From RGIG7213 sp045124505 (GTDB lineage Bacteria; Bacillota; Clostridia; Oscillospirales; CAG-272): a DNA stretch of 64,000 nt. Under the pieces are notes generated by a model, which did no database searches, was not told the DNA's origin, and was given only the letters and a program-made list of their open reading frames with translations. The stretch covers positions 62,001 to 126,000 of the forward strand of contig JBGVLZ010000061.1 in the NCBI GenBank assembly GCA_045124505.1. The letters are read 5' to 3'. A program made the position numbers and the translations under genes. How positions within the stretch are numbered: position 1 is the stretch's first letter; each line of letters opens with the position of its first letter. Shown piece by piece: positions 48,567-58,050 of this stretch.

Positions 48567-49448
48567 ATGCCCAAGCTTACCGATATATCATACGTAAAAC
48601 AATTAATGGAAGAAAACGATCTGACGTTTTTGAAAAAGTACGGTCAGAACTTTCTTATCAACGAAAGTGTCCCCGAAAGAACCGCTGAATTTTGTGAAGA
48701 AGATAAATCGTGCGGAGTAATAGAGATCGGTCCCGGTATCGGCACACTTACAGTACAGCTTGCCGAAAGATTTAATAAAGTTGTGGCAATCGAGATCGAT
48801 AAAAGGCTTTTACCTGTACTTGATACAACACTTGCAGAATATGATAATGTAACTGTAATAAATGCCGACATCATGGATATTGATGTAAACGATCTTATAA
48901 AAGAGCATTTTGAAGGTATGGACGTTTGCGTATGTGCAAATCTTCCGTATTATATAACAACACCTATCGTTATGAAGCTTCTTGAATCATCCGCAAGGCT
49001 TAAAAGTATAACGATACTTATTCAAAAGGAAGTTGCAGACAGACTTTGCGCAAAAGCAGGCAGTGCCGAATACGGTGCGATAACAGCATCCGTTGCATAC
49101 TACGCCGAGGCAAAAAAGCTTTTTGGTGTTTCAGCAGGCTCATTTATGCCTGCGCCCAAGGTTGACTCAACAGTTGTCAAGCTCTCGCTTTATGAAGAAA
49201 AGCCCATAAAGCCTATAAATGAGGAGCTTATGTTTAAAATAATCAAGGCAGCATTTTTGCAAAGAAGAAAAACTCTTTCAAATGCCGTTTCAAATGCTTT
49301 ATCAAACATTTCAAAAACGACCGTCGGTGACATTCTTGAAAAAATGGGACTCTCACGCGATGTAAGAGGCGAAAAGCTTTCTGTTGAAGAATTTGCACAT
49401 TTTTCCGATCTGCTTCATATGCATATTGAAAATATCTCCGACACATAA
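48567..49448 (+). CDS. rsmA: 16S rRNA adenine dimethyltransferase RsmA (KsgA)
   Basis: A 293-residue enzyme that dimethylates two adjacent adenines near the 3' end of 16S rRNA. Motifs are K-K-Y-G-Q-N-F-L, the SAM loop V-I-E-I-G-P-G-I-G-T-L-T (about residues 50-62), A-N-L-P-Y-Y-I-T-T-P and F-x-P-A-P-K-V-D-S-T-V-V. The start at 48567 follows CCAAGGAG; an earlier TTG is unsupported. The stop codon lies in the loop of a terminator-like hairpin that also holds the ribosome site of the next gene. Confidence 0.96.
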   Translation: MPKLTDISYVKQLMEENDLTFLKKYGQNFLINESVPERTAEFCEEDKSCGVIEIGPGIGTLTVQLAERFNKVVAIEIDKRLLPVLDTTLAEYDNVTVINADIMDIDVNDLIKEHFEGMDVCVCANLPYYITTPIVMKLLESSARLKSITILIQKEVADRLCAKAGSAEYGAITASVAYYAEAKKLFGVSAGSFMPAPKVDSTVVKLSLYEEKPIKPINEELMFKIIKAAFLQRRKTLSNAVSNALSNISKTTVGDILEKMGLSRDVRGEKLSVEEFAHFSDLLHMHIENISDT

Positions 49449-49467
49449 TACTGTCGGAGGTTTTTTT
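49436..49467 (+). terminator. Hairpin overlapping the rsmA stop and the next gene's ribosome site
   Basis: CTCCGACA (49436-49443) pairs perfectly with TGTCGGAG (49452-49459). Seven T follow (49461-49467). The loop contains the rsmA TAA, and the right arm contains the GGAGG of the gene starting at 49468. It may act both as terminator and as a translational switch. Confidence 0.7.
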
Positions 49468-49761
49468 ATGCGTTTATTCACTTTTGCGCTTGTTATTTTT
49501 CTTGTTCTTTTTTTATTCGGATGTGATAAAAAATCATATGATATAGACGGGGAGTGGCAAAGATTTGACACCGTGTGGACATTCAAAAACGGAAAGGCGC
49601 ATATAAACGGCAGAAAATACGATTATTTCACAAACGGCACGGAGATCGTTTTAAATAAAGACGGAGAATACTCAAAAGTCCCTTACTTCATAAAAAACAA
49701 TACGCTTACGGTAAACGGCGTGGAATTTCATAGGTATAACAGAAGCAGTGATAAAGAATAG
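49468..49761 (+). CDS. Small lipoprotein (97 aa)
   Basis: A 97-residue lipoprotein with a Phe/Leu-rich signal and an L-F-G-C box at about residues 16-19. A short beta-rich domain follows (W-Q-R-F-D-T-V-W-T-F-K-N-G-K-A-H-I-N-G, then T-L-T-V-N-G-V-E-F). The fold resembles small lipocalin-like surface modules, but I recognise no named family. It begins 20 bases after rsmA and its ribosome site is folded into the intergenic hairpin. Function unknown. Confidence 0.75.
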   Translation: MRLFTFALVIFLVLFLFGCDKKSYDIDGEWQRFDTVWTFKNGKAHINGRKYDYFTNGTEIVLNKDGEYSKVPYFIKNNTLTVNGVEFHRYNRSSDKE

Positions 49762-49867
49762 TTCAATATTTTTTGTAGAAATTTTACATCATATGTAAGA
49801 AATAAAACAGTATTAGGAGTAATATTATTTAAAGAATGATTTAATTATTTCTTAATCATTTTACCTA

Positions 49868-49896
49868 TTGAAGTTTAATACGCTGTATGATATAGT
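49868..49896 (+). promoter_or_regulatory. Possible promoter for the LtaS-like gene
   Basis: TTGAAG (49868-49873) and TATAGT (49891-49896), 17-base spacer, 33 bases before the start. Confidence 0.55.
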
Positions 49897-49928
49897 TTTC
49901 GTTAAAGAAAACACTTAAAGGAACTACA

Positions 49929-51905
49929 ATGAGCAAAATTAAAAACATCAAGATCTCAGGGCTTCTCTTCCTTGCAATTTCAATAATATACATGGAAGTA
50001 CTTGTCAAGCTCTTTACCTGCAACACATTTTTTGACATCGGACTTTTGTTCATGCCTATATTTTCGTTTGCGGCTTCGTTTATAATATACGGATTTTCTT
50101 TTCTTTTCAAAGAAAAAAACAGACATTGGTTCACAGGCGGATGTATTTCGTTTTTGTTCGTGCTGTTTGCAACGCAAACGGTATACCACCGTTTTTTCAA
50201 CAGATATCTTATCTTTTATTCTATTACAGGCGGCGGTATCGGTCAGGTGCTTTCAGGTGATATTGCAAGAAACACTTTCAATGCGGTTTTAATATCAACA
50301 CCGCTTGTGCTTTCGCTTGCCGTACCTGTCGTTATTACGTTTGTTTTTTATAACAAAATAACTGTATGCAAATTTCCCGATAAAAAATGGTATACTTATT
50401 TTATACCGACGATAGTATTACATATCACCGCTGTAAGCATAATATCGCTCATTCCTTCGACATCTGTCATTCAGTCGGGACTTTTTGATCCCAACCACTC
50501 AGTTGAGAGCTTCGGTGTGCTTTATACAGAGGTGCTTGACATAAAATATAATGTCTTGAATTTTCCGCAGGAGCTTGTTATAGAGGACGAGGAGGATTCC
50601 CGCATTGTTCAGGCATCAGCTTATAATGTAACCGATATTGACTTTGAAAAGCTGTACAATGAGGAAGAAGACGAAACACTGAAAACGATGCACGAATATT
50701 TCAAAGAAAAAGAGCCTACACGCCAGAACGAATACACGGGAATGTACGAGGGATATAATCTCATTACAGTTGTGGCAGAAGCATTTTCGCCGTATGCAAT
50801 AAGTGAGGAGCTTACACCCACGCTTTATAAAATGAAGACAGAGGGCTTTAATTTTACAAACTTCTATACACCGATATGGGGTGTTTCAACGTCAGACGGC
50901 GAATATATAGTATCAACGGGACTTATACCGAAATCGGGTGTATGGAGCTTTTATGAGTCTTCAGAAAACTATATGCCGTACTGTCTTGGCAATATGTTCC
51001 GTTCTGACGGTGTTAAAAATGTTCATGCATATCACAACAACAGCTATACATATTACCGCCGTGATCTTTCACATACAAACATCGGATATGATTTCAAGGC
51101 TCTCGGTAACGGAGCTGAAAAGTACGTCAAGAACGTATGGCCCCAGTCAGACCTTGAAATGGTCAGCGGTTCAGTATCCGAATATATCAAGGATAATGAA
51201 CGCTTCCACACCTATTATATGACTGTCAGCGGTCATCTTGAATACGCAAAAGATGAAAATGCAATGGCAGAGAAAAACTGGGAATACGTTGAAGACATGG
51301 AGTGTACAGAACAGCTCAAGGGATACTACGCCTGCAATATTGAGCTTGACCGTGCTATGGAAAAACTGCTTTACGAGCTTGAATGTGCAGGGGTTGATGA
51401 TAAAACCGTCATCATGATAACGCCCGATCACTATCCTTACGGACTTGAAGCTGACATAGGCGATGAATATGCAATATGGCGTGAGATACTCGGACGTGAT
51501 GTGGAAACGGAATTTGAGCTTTATAAAAGCTGTCTTTTACTCTACTGCCCATCAACCGAAAGTGCGCCGACGATTGACAAGCCATGCTATTCAGCAGACA
51601 TTCTTCCCACCCTTTTGAATCTTTTCGGATTTGAATATGATTCACGCTTGCTTATGGGATGCGACATTTTCTCAGACAGCGAAGGGCTTGCCGTAATGTC
51701 AAACCACTCGTTTATAAGCGAGCTTGGAAGGTACAATGCGGAAACAGAGGAATTTATTCCGAATGACGGCGTCACTTTCACCTCCGAAGAAGAACTTGCC
51801 GAATATATAGACGATATAAGTGCTAAAATCAATAACACTTTCAAGATATCCGCAAAGATACTTGAAACTGACTACTACGGATATATTTTGAAGGATAAAA
51901 AATAA
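49929..51905 (+). CDS. LtaS-like membrane sulfatase-fold phosphoglycerol transferase
   Basis: A 658-residue protein with about five N-terminal membrane helices (residues about 8-190) and an extracellular alkaline-phosphatase/sulfatase-fold domain. The predicted nucleophile is Thr321 in W-G-V-S-T-S-D-G-E-Y. Other family features are an upstream E-A-F-S-P-Y and metal-site segments near I-M-I-T-P-D-H-Y-P-Y. LtaS enzymes polymerise glycerol phosphate from phosphatidylglycerol onto a lipid anchor to make lipoteichoic acid. The stop overlaps the start of the GT8-VTT gene (TAATG), so the two proteins probably act together. Ribosome site AAAGGA. Confidence 0.9.
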   Translation: MSKIKNIKISGLLFLAISIIYMEVLVKLFTCNTFFDIGLLFMPIFSFAASFIIYGFSFLFKEKNRHWFTGGCISFLFVLFATQTVYHRFFNRYLIFYSITGGGIGQVLSGDIARNTFNAVLISTPLVLSLAVPVVITFVFYNKITVCKFPDKKWYTYFIPTIVLHITAVSIISLIPSTSVIQSGLFDPNHSVESFGVLYTEVLDIKYNVLNFPQELVIEDEEDSRIVQASAYNVTDIDFEKLYNEEEDETLKTMHEYFKEKEPTRQNEYTGMYEGYNLITVVAEAFSPYAISEELTPTLYKMKTEGFNFTNFYTPIWGVSTSDGEYIVSTGLIPKSGVWSFYESSENYMPYCLGNMFRSDGVKNVHAYHNNSYTYYRRDLSHTNIGYDFKALGNGAEKYVKNVWPQSDLEMVSGSVSEYIKDNERFHTYYMTVSGHLEYAKDENAMAEKNWEYVEDMECTEQLKGYYACNIELDRAMEKLLYELECAGVDDKTVIMITPDHYPYGLEADIGDEYAIWREILGRDVETEFELYKSCLLLYCPSTESAPTIDKPCYSADILPTLLNLFGFEYDSRLLMGCDIFSDSEGLAVMSNHSFISELGRYNAETEEFIPNDGVTFTSEEELAEYIDDISAKINNTFKISAKILETDYYGYILKDKK

Positions 51906-53419
51906 TGCAAATGAATTTACTTGTAACGGCGGATGAAAAGTACATACCGCCGCTTATAACAGCGCTTGAATCATTTTTTGAGCACCACAGCGGAATAAAT
52001 ACAAAATTATTTATTGCACATTCAGCAATACCCGATACTGAAATTATAAATCTTCAAAAAAGGTTTGAAGACCGCATTGAAATAATAAATATAAAAATAG
52101 ATCAAGCATGGTTTTCGGACACGCCAGTACTCGAACGCTTGCCGAAAGAATCCTTTTACAGGCTCTTAGCGTTTGATTTTTTGCCGAAGGATATTGACAG
52201 ATGCCTTTATCTCGACCCTGACATTTACATAAGAAGATCTTTGACTGAGCTTTACAAAACAGATCTTAAAGGCAAATACGTTGCGGCGGCAAGCCATACA
52301 TACGGGGCAAAAAGTACAATGAATAAAGCACGTCTGAACATACGCAACAGATACTTCAATTCAGGCGTTATGCTTATGAATCTTGAAGAAATACGGCGTG
52401 ATTTCACCGTGCAGTACGTCACAGAATGTCTTGAGGAAAATATCCAGAAGCTGATAATGGGAGATCAGGATCTTGCAAATCTTCTGTTTGGCGAAAGGTG
52501 CGTTTTGGTTGATGAAAAAATATACAACCTCGATGAGCGTACATTTGAACACAACAAAAAGGATTATGACATCAAATGGGTAGAAGAAAACACAGCAATC
52601 ATTCATTATAACGGTAAATTCAAGCCGTGGCTTGACGGATACGAGGGTGAGCTTGATGTATTTTATCCCAACATTTCAAACAAAGGCGACGCACCTAAAA
52701 CAGATCCTAAAAAGCGTTTGCAGACACTTCGTGCAATAATGAAGCTGAAGCCCCGTCAAAAAATCGTTATAATCGGATTTTTATCATTTATTGCTTTGTG
52801 TATTGTCAGCTACCTTACACTTGGCGATGAGCTTTTGAAAATAGTATCCGACCCTGTCATTTTCCGAACTTGGATTGATAAATTCGGAAATTTCGATGAA
52901 TTGGTATTTATCGCCATACGTTCCGTACAGACAGTTATAAAGTTCATACCTGCTGAGCCTCTTGAAATAGGCTCAGGTTATGCATGGGGGGCAATTCTCG
53001 GAATGCTGTACTGTGTTTTGGGCAACATGATAGGTACAGTATTCATATGGATATTCACACGGAAATATGGAAGAAAATTCGTTGAATTTTTTATTCCCAT
53101 AAAAACGATAGAGTCATTTTTTAAATTCAAAAATACCTCTCACATTTATGTTCTTCTGTTCTTTTTCTATCTTATCCCGGGACTTCCGAAGGATGGATTT
53201 ACATATATTGCAGGACTTCTGCCGATCAAATTTTTACCGTTCATTATCGTGACGGGAATTTCAAGAATGCCGTCTGTTCTCTCCTCTACATTGTGCGGTG
53301 CAACACTTGCAGAAAAAAATTATCTCGTATCAGCACTTATACTTATAATTACAGTCCTGCTTGCCGTGATCGGTAGCATTATTTACGGTTTTTATATCAA
53401 AAGAAAAAATAACGGTTGA
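51905..53419 (+). CDS. Glycosyltransferase family 8 fused to VTT/TVP38 membrane domain
   Basis: A 504-residue fusion. Residues 1-260 are a GT8 (GT-A fold) enzyme: V-T-A-D-E-K-Y at the start, the metal-binding D-P-D at 104-106 in Y-L-D-P-D-I-Y, F-N-S-G-V-M-L-M-N and H-Y-N-G-K-F-K-P-W. A basic linker follows. Residues about 290-500 hold five to six membrane helices with the VTT/SNARE-associated pattern (E-P-L-E-I-G-S-G-Y-A-W-G, Y-L-I-P-G-L-P-K-D and I-S-R-M-P). GT8 transfers a sugar; VTT proteins move or scramble lipids. Its one-base overlap with the LtaS-like gene suggests a joint role in building a membrane glycolipid or teichoic acid anchor. The fusion is uncommon. Confidence 0.87.
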   Translation: MQMNLLVTADEKYIPPLITALESFFEHHSGINTKLFIAHSAIPDTEIINLQKRFEDRIEIINIKIDQAWFSDTPVLERLPKESFYRLLAFDFLPKDIDRCLYLDPDIYIRRSLTELYKTDLKGKYVAAASHTYGAKSTMNKARLNIRNRYFNSGVMLMNLEEIRRDFTVQYVTECLEENIQKLIMGDQDLANLLFGERCVLVDEKIYNLDERTFEHNKKDYDIKWVEENTAIIHYNGKFKPWLDGYEGELDVFYPNISNKGDAPKTDPKKRLQTLRAIMKLKPRQKIVIIGFLSFIALCIVSYLTLGDELLKIVSDPVIFRTWIDKFGNFDELVFIAIRSVQTVIKFIPAEPLEIGSGYAWGAILGMLYCVLGNMIGTVFIWIFTRKYGRKFVEFFIPIKTIESFFKFKNTSHIYVLLFFFYLIPGLPKDGFTYIAGLLPIKFLPFIIVTGISRMPSVLSSTLCGATLAEKNYLVSALILIITVLLAVIGSIIYGFYIKRKNNG

Positions 53420-53435
53420 GATATTCACCTATGTA

Positions 53436-53470
53436 AAATACCCCGACAGATAAATTCTGTCGGGGTATTT
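53436..53470. terminator. Terminator after the GT8-VTT gene
   Basis: AAATACCCCGACAGA pairs perfectly with TCTGTCGGGGTATTT around TAAAT. Confidence 0.88.
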
Positions 53471-53504
53471 GAGTGATGACTATAAGAATACTTGACAAAT
53501 GGGG

Positions 53505-53538
53505 GGCTCATTTGGGGAAATTGTTTTCAAAATGAGCC
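53505..53538. repeat. Intergenic palindrome, GGCTCATTT family (copy 3)
   Basis: GGCTCATTT and AAATGAGCC flank a GGGGAAATTGTTTTCA centre. It lies between the rightward terminator and the stop of the leftward GH3 gene. Confidence 0.7.
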
Positions 53539-53558
53539 TGCGCAATTTTATATCCGAT

Positions 53559-56519
53559 TTATTTTCCGTATACGGCTATTTCGTATATTGAGAAAAATCC
53601 TGTGGCTTTTCCTTCTACCTTTACAAATCTTGCGCTTGTGTTTTTACATTCATTTAAAGTAATGGCACTGTAATTAACTTCGTCAAGTCTTTTCCAATTT
53701 TCGCCGTCAGCTGATACCTTTACGGTAAATTTTCCACGTGTGTTGGATTCCCAATTTATCTTGATCAAAGAAAGTTCTTTGACTTCACCGATATCAACCG
53801 TTATCCAATACGTGCTTCCTACAGTTCCCAATCCGCTCCATCTCGTGCCTGAAGAACCGTCAACGGCATACATTGCTTCACAGCCGGGCTCCTCACCGCT
53901 TACTGTAACAGGCTTGTCAAGCGCAAGGTTTTCGCCTAAATTTTCCTGCTTTTTGGGTGTTTCTTTTGTTATGATATCGAATTTTGAAAAAGGCTCACAT
54001 GCATTCTCTGTATCAAGAACGAGTGTTTCTTCCGTTTTGCTCACGGTTTTATCAAATTTTATATCATCAACAGATGCACCGACAAAAAACTTATAGTCGC
54101 CCTTTTCAACGATCCACGCAGAATCATCCTCAACATACGTCATAAGCTCCTTGTCTGTAACCTTTACGGATATAATTTCCTCGCTTCCGGGTTTAAGAAC
54201 TGCTGTCTTTCCGTAACCGACAAGCTCTGCTGCAGGATGCTCATTTTTACCGTCAGGCTTTGTAACATAGAACTGCACAACTTCACTTCCCGCTGTATCT
54301 CCTGTATTTTTGATCTTAACGGAAAGAGTTATACCGTCATCGCATTCCGTCACGGTAAAGTCGGAATATTCAAACGATGTATATGAAAGACCGTAACCGA
54401 ATTCGTACGCTGTATCAATATCGAATGTTTTATAGTAACGGTAACCTACATATATATCATCGTAGTAAATTGTTTCGGTTGTATTTCCGGGGAAATATTC
54501 AGAGCACGGAGTATCGGAGTATGCGATCGGCCACGTGCTTGTAAGCTTGCCCGAAGGATTTACCGCACCTGTCAGTATATCTGCTGCGGAGTTGCCTATC
54601 TGCTCACCTGCAAGACCGATATAAAGAATGGCATCTACAGTATCTCTCCATGATGCAACTTCGATGGGATGACCCGTATTTATAAGCACGATAACCTTTT
54701 TGCCTTTGGCGTGAAATTCCTCTGAAATATACTTCAAAGCATCAGATTCAACGCTGTTGAGCTTGAAATCGCCTCGTCTGTCTGTATGGTCTGCCCCCTC
54801 CATTGTCATTCTTGATACTGTAAATACAGCATATTCAGATTCTTCCGCAGCTTTTTTTGCAATATCTCTTGTAATCACAACTTCAAGCTTGTCATTTGTA
54901 GGATTTGCTTCGGCTGTAAGCACATGAGGATGCTTCTGACATCCTTTATAAAGCGTTGCCACTTCATCGTTTACGCTTATGCCTTTAGCGCTTTTAAGCC
55001 CTTCGTAAACAGTTACGACGTCTGATACCATTACAGAGCCTGCACCGTATCCGCCATGCTCCGTAACATAAGAAGCATTTCCGAATATTGCAACAGACGT
55101 ATCTTTAATAGGAAGTGTATTTGCCTCATTTTTAAGAAGCACCATTCCCTCAGCACCGGCTTCTCTGACAGCGTTTACCTTTTGTCTTCTGTCTCTTACC
55201 GCACCGGGAAATCTTCCTTCATCTGTACCTGCGCCCGTTCTTACAAGAAGATTAAGAACATTTTTACAGCAAAGGTTGAGATTTTCTTCTTTGACCTTAT
55301 TTGTCCGCACTGCATCTGTAATTATACGAACATCTGCGGCAACGTCTTTTGAACCGCAATACATATCGTTGCCTGCGTTTATCATGCCGTCCCTTGTTCC
55401 GTTTGCTTGCCAGTCGCTGAGAACACATCCGTCAAAGCCGAATTCTTTTCTGAGTATATCAATAAGTTCTTTGTGTGTAGATGTATATTTGCCGTTTATT
55501 TTATTGTACGATGTCATCACCGTGTAAGGATCTGAAAGCTCAACAGCATAATCAAATGCCTTTAAATAAAGCTCACGAAGCGCACGTTCCGTAACCTTTG
55601 ATGATACCGAGCCTCTTGATGTTTCCTGATTGTTTGCTGCAAAATGCTTAAGGGAAACACCGACTCCCTTTGACTGTACACCGAGTGTATATGCACTTGC
55701 CATCATGCCTGTCAGGTACGGATCTTCAGAAAAATATTCAAAATTACGTCCTCCGAATATTTCTTTCTGTATATTCATACCGGGGGCAAGAAGTATTTCA
55801 ACACCAAAGCAGTCACAGTCATCACCGAGATATTCCGCTATCTTGTTTACTGTTTTGTCATTCCAGGTCGACGCAAGCGAAGTACCTGTAGGATAACCAA
55901 TCGTGGCTATACGCAGTCTGAGCCCTGCCGGACCGTCTGCAAACTGAATTGACGGAACACCGAGACGTTTAATTCCATACGTATTTGCCGCCATTGCATT
56001 TTCAGCAGGAAGCGAAACAAGCAACGATGCCTTTTCCTGCAGCGTCATAGCATTCACAACGAGGTCTACGGATGCTTCGGAAAGCTGGACAAGTCCGTTT
56101 TTAAACTCAATTTTCTGTTCTTCTCCGATACCTGATTTGGGTTTTGATATCATTGTAAGTGTAAAGTCTGAGGAAAGGAACGAGGCTTGACCTGCAAACT
56201 CACAAGCTTCTCCCGCTTTCAGGGTCACCTGCTTGGAATCTGTAAATGTGTCCTTTCCGTCCGTCAAAGAAACAGATACTTCACCGTCAAAATCGCCTAC
56301 AGGAACAAACTTTGAAGAAAACGAATTTCCGTCAGTTGTAAATTCCTTAGCTTCAAACGAAGAGTTCGTCGCCGCCTCATCAGCATTTGTTTCAACAGTC
56401 TGTTGCGTTTCAGTGCCTCCCTGTGTATCGGTCGTGACTGTATCACCGCCTGTACACGATGTAAGCAAAAGAATTGCTGTGATAAAAGAAAGCAGTCTGT
56501 ATTTTTTATTTATCTTCAT
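53559..56519 (-). CDS. Glycoside hydrolase family 3 lipoprotein with C-terminal F5/8C (CBM32-like) domain
   Basis: A 986-residue surface enzyme. It has a lipoprotein signal (L-L-T-S-C at about residues 18-22) and a Thr/Gly-rich linker with a small beta domain (about 50-140). The GH3 N-terminal barrel carries the nucleophile Asp369 in V-L-S-D-W and the K-H-F-A-A-N-N substrate loop. The C-terminal GH3 sandwich (about 470-690) and an Fn3-like module (about 740-830) follow. A discoidin F5/8C domain (about 862-986) ends the protein. It would release beta-linked sugars, typically glucose or xylose, from polymers at the cell surface. The divergent ddh gene and the adjacent MFS transporter make uptake of the product plausible but not shown. 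Confidence 0.92.
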   Translation of the reverse strand: MKINKKYRLLSFITAILLLTSCTGGDTVTTDTQGGTETQQTVETNADEAATNSSFEAKEFTTDGNSFSSKFVPVGDFDGEVSVSLTDGKDTFTDSKQVTLKAGEACEFAGQASFLSSDFTLTMISKPKSGIGEEQKIEFKNGLVQLSEASVDLVVNAMTLQEKASLLVSLPAENAMAANTYGIKRLGVPSIQFADGPAGLRLRIATIGYPTGTSLASTWNDKTVNKIAEYLGDDCDCFGVEILLAPGMNIQKEIFGGRNFEYFSEDPYLTGMMASAYTLGVQSKGVGVSLKHFAANNQETSRGSVSSKVTERALRELYLKAFDYAVELSDPYTVMTSYNKINGKYTSTHKELIDILRKEFGFDGCVLSDWQANGTRDGMINAGNDMYCGSKDVAADVRIITDAVRTNKVKEENLNLCCKNVLNLLVRTGAGTDEGRFPGAVRDRRQKVNAVREAGAEGMVLLKNEANTLPIKDTSVAIFGNASYVTEHGGYGAGSVMVSDVVTVYEGLKSAKGISVNDEVATLYKGCQKHPHVLTAEANPTNDKLEVVITRDIAKKAAEESEYAVFTVSRMTMEGADHTDRRGDFKLNSVESDALKYISEEFHAKGKKVIVLINTGHPIEVASWRDTVDAILYIGLAGEQIGNSAADILTGAVNPSGKLTSTWPIAYSDTPCSEYFPGNTTETIYYDDIYVGYRYYKTFDIDTAYEFGYGLSYTSFEYSDFTVTECDDGITLSVKIKNTGDTAGSEVVQFYVTKPDGKNEHPAAELVGYGKTAVLKPGSEEIISVKVTDKELMTYVEDDSAWIVEKGDYKFFVGASVDDIKFDKTVSKTEETLVLDTENACEPFSKFDIITKETPKKQENLGENLALDKPVTVSGEEPGCEAMYAVDGSSGTRWSGLGTVGSTYWITVDIGEVKELSLIKINWESNTRGKFTVKVSADGENWKRLDEVNYSAITLNECKNTSARFVKVEGKATGFFSIYEIAVYGK

Positions 56520-56601
56520 TATTGAATATTCCCTTCTTTATCAGTACGGTAATTTCACCATATCAATAGTAACAATTAAATTGATTTATTGCAAAATGCA
56601 A

Positions 56602-57897
56602 TTATTCTGCACTATTCTTTTTCGCCGCTTTATTACACAAAAGCAGGAAAACACCTGTTACGACCGACAGCACAAGAGCTGCGGCAAATATGTTGCTGTT
56701 GGGTATAAATGAAGTTGTACCGTCATTATTCGTAATTAATTCCGCATTTTTAAGCACTGTCTTACCTATGAACGGACCTACAACACCGGGGATGAGGACC
56801 TGTGAAAAAATACGTACTCCCTGAAGCATTCCCGCCTTACCCTCGGGAATATAGCTTCTTATTTTTGCACCAAACACCGCCATACCGGAAAGGTATCCGC
56901 ACATCATGAACAATGATCCTACAAAAACAAGCGCAGTTGATTTGAATGCAAACAAAAGTATGTAACCCAATGAAAGCCATACAAGAGAAAATGTTGCCGA
57001 AATGCCAAAGCCTTTTTTATCGTAAAATCTTCCCCAGAATGCCGTAACAACAGAAGCAAGAATTATAGCGGGAGCCATTATAAGCACATAGTCCTTCATT
57101 CCGAGCGATACTTCGTAGTAGATTATAAGGTAAGGCATAAATATCTGTATTGAAACATTGAAAAGAATAAATGCGAACAGATAGATATACAAAGCGGGAT
57201 TTGAGCTTATTGTAGACGGACGGAAGCCGTAAATTACGGTCTTAAGGTATTTTTCATCCGTTTTTACCGTCTTGCTGTCATCGATCGTGAAAATACCGAC
57301 AATACCCATAAGTGTCACACAAACACCTATGATTATAAATATCAGTGTCCAGCTTTCGCTTTTATCAAGGTCAAACGCCATAAATCCGCCGAATACAGCA
57401 AGAATTGCCACAAGCGGCATCATTGCATTTACACCCTCTGCCGCACCGCGGTTGGAATCGTTTGTGCTTTCAGTAAGCCATGCATTAAATGCAGCATCAT
57501 TTGCGGTTGAACCGAAAAATGTCATGACACAGTCAAGTATAACAGTAAGCGTTACGCACAAAGCGGCAGCTGATGTTACAAACGGAAAAGCAGATAAAAT
57601 CAGATCTTCTTTCAGAAAAACAAAAGAAAATATTGATAAACCCCAGAGAATATATCCGCCGCATATAAACATTTTTCTTTTTCCGACTTTATCCGAAAGC
57701 GCACCCATAAACACAGTTGTGAGTGTCGCACATACAGCACTTGCCGCAACCATCAGCGAAATATCCGAAGCACTTGCGGAAAACATTTTGTATATAAATA
57801 CGTTGAAATACATATTTTCAACGACCCAGGCAATCTGCCCCATTAAGCCAAACATAATAAGAGATATCCAAAAACGTCCTGATAATTTTTTGTTCAT
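56602..57897 (-). CDS. MFS transporter, probably sugar-type
   Basis: A 431-residue protein with about 12 membrane helices and the MFS loop motif G-A-L-S-D-K-V-G-K-R-K (after helix 2, about residues 62-72). A second related loop is F-W-G-R-F-Y-D-K-K-G. The layout resembles glycoside or oligosaccharide carriers, but no substrate signature can be trusted. The start at 57897 follows AAGGAGG; a longer frame would run through the promoter. It shares orientation with the GH3 gene, 82 bases away, and may import the sugar that enzyme releases. Confidence 0.85.
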   Translation of the reverse strand: MNKKLSGRFWISLIMFGLMGQIAWVVENMYFNVFIYKMFSASASDISLMVAASAVCATLTTVFMGALSDKVGKRKMFICGGYILWGLSIFSFVFLKEDLILSAFPFVTSAAALCVTLTVILDCVMTFFGSTANDAAFNAWLTESTNDSNRGAAEGVNAMMPLVAILAVFGGFMAFDLDKSESWTLIFIIIGVCVTLMGIVGIFTIDDSKTVKTDEKYLKTVIYGFRPSTISSNPALYIYLFAFILFNVSIQIFMPYLIIYYEVSLGMKDYVLIMAPAIILASVVTAFWGRFYDKKGFGISATFSLVWLSLGYILLFAFKSTALVFVGSLFMMCGYLSGMAVFGAKIRSYIPEGKAGMLQGVRIFSQVLIPGVVGPFIGKTVLKNAELITNNDGTTSFIPNSNIFAAALVLSVVTGVFLLLCNKAAKKNSAE

Positions 57898-57924
57898 AAT
57901 CTTATCCTCCTTGATAATATTACA

Positions 57925-57953
57925 ATTATATCGTATTTTATATATTTTTGCAA
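57925..57953 (-). promoter_or_regulatory. Promoter for the MFS transporter gene
   Basis: Minus strand TTGCAA (57948-57953) and TATAAT (57925-57930), 17-base spacer. Confidence 0.7.
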
Positions 57954-57991
57954 TAAAAAATATGAATTTTAACATATTTTTTATTTGCTTA

Positions 57992-58020
57992 TTGAAATGA
58001 AAAAAAAATTGTGATATAAT
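57992..58020 (+). promoter_or_regulatory. Promoter for ddh
   Basis: TTGAAA (57992-57997) and TATAAT (58015-58020), 17-base spacer, 30 bases before ddh. Confidence 0.75.
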
Positions 58021-58050
58021 ACCGCATATACTTAATAACGGAGTGATCAT

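Noticed and set aside
57272..58000. Long rightward open frame (242 codons) opposite the MFS gene
   Set aside because: It is antisense to a clear membrane transporter, lacks a ribosome site, and its Ile/Ser/Pro-rich composition is that of reversed membrane-protein codons.
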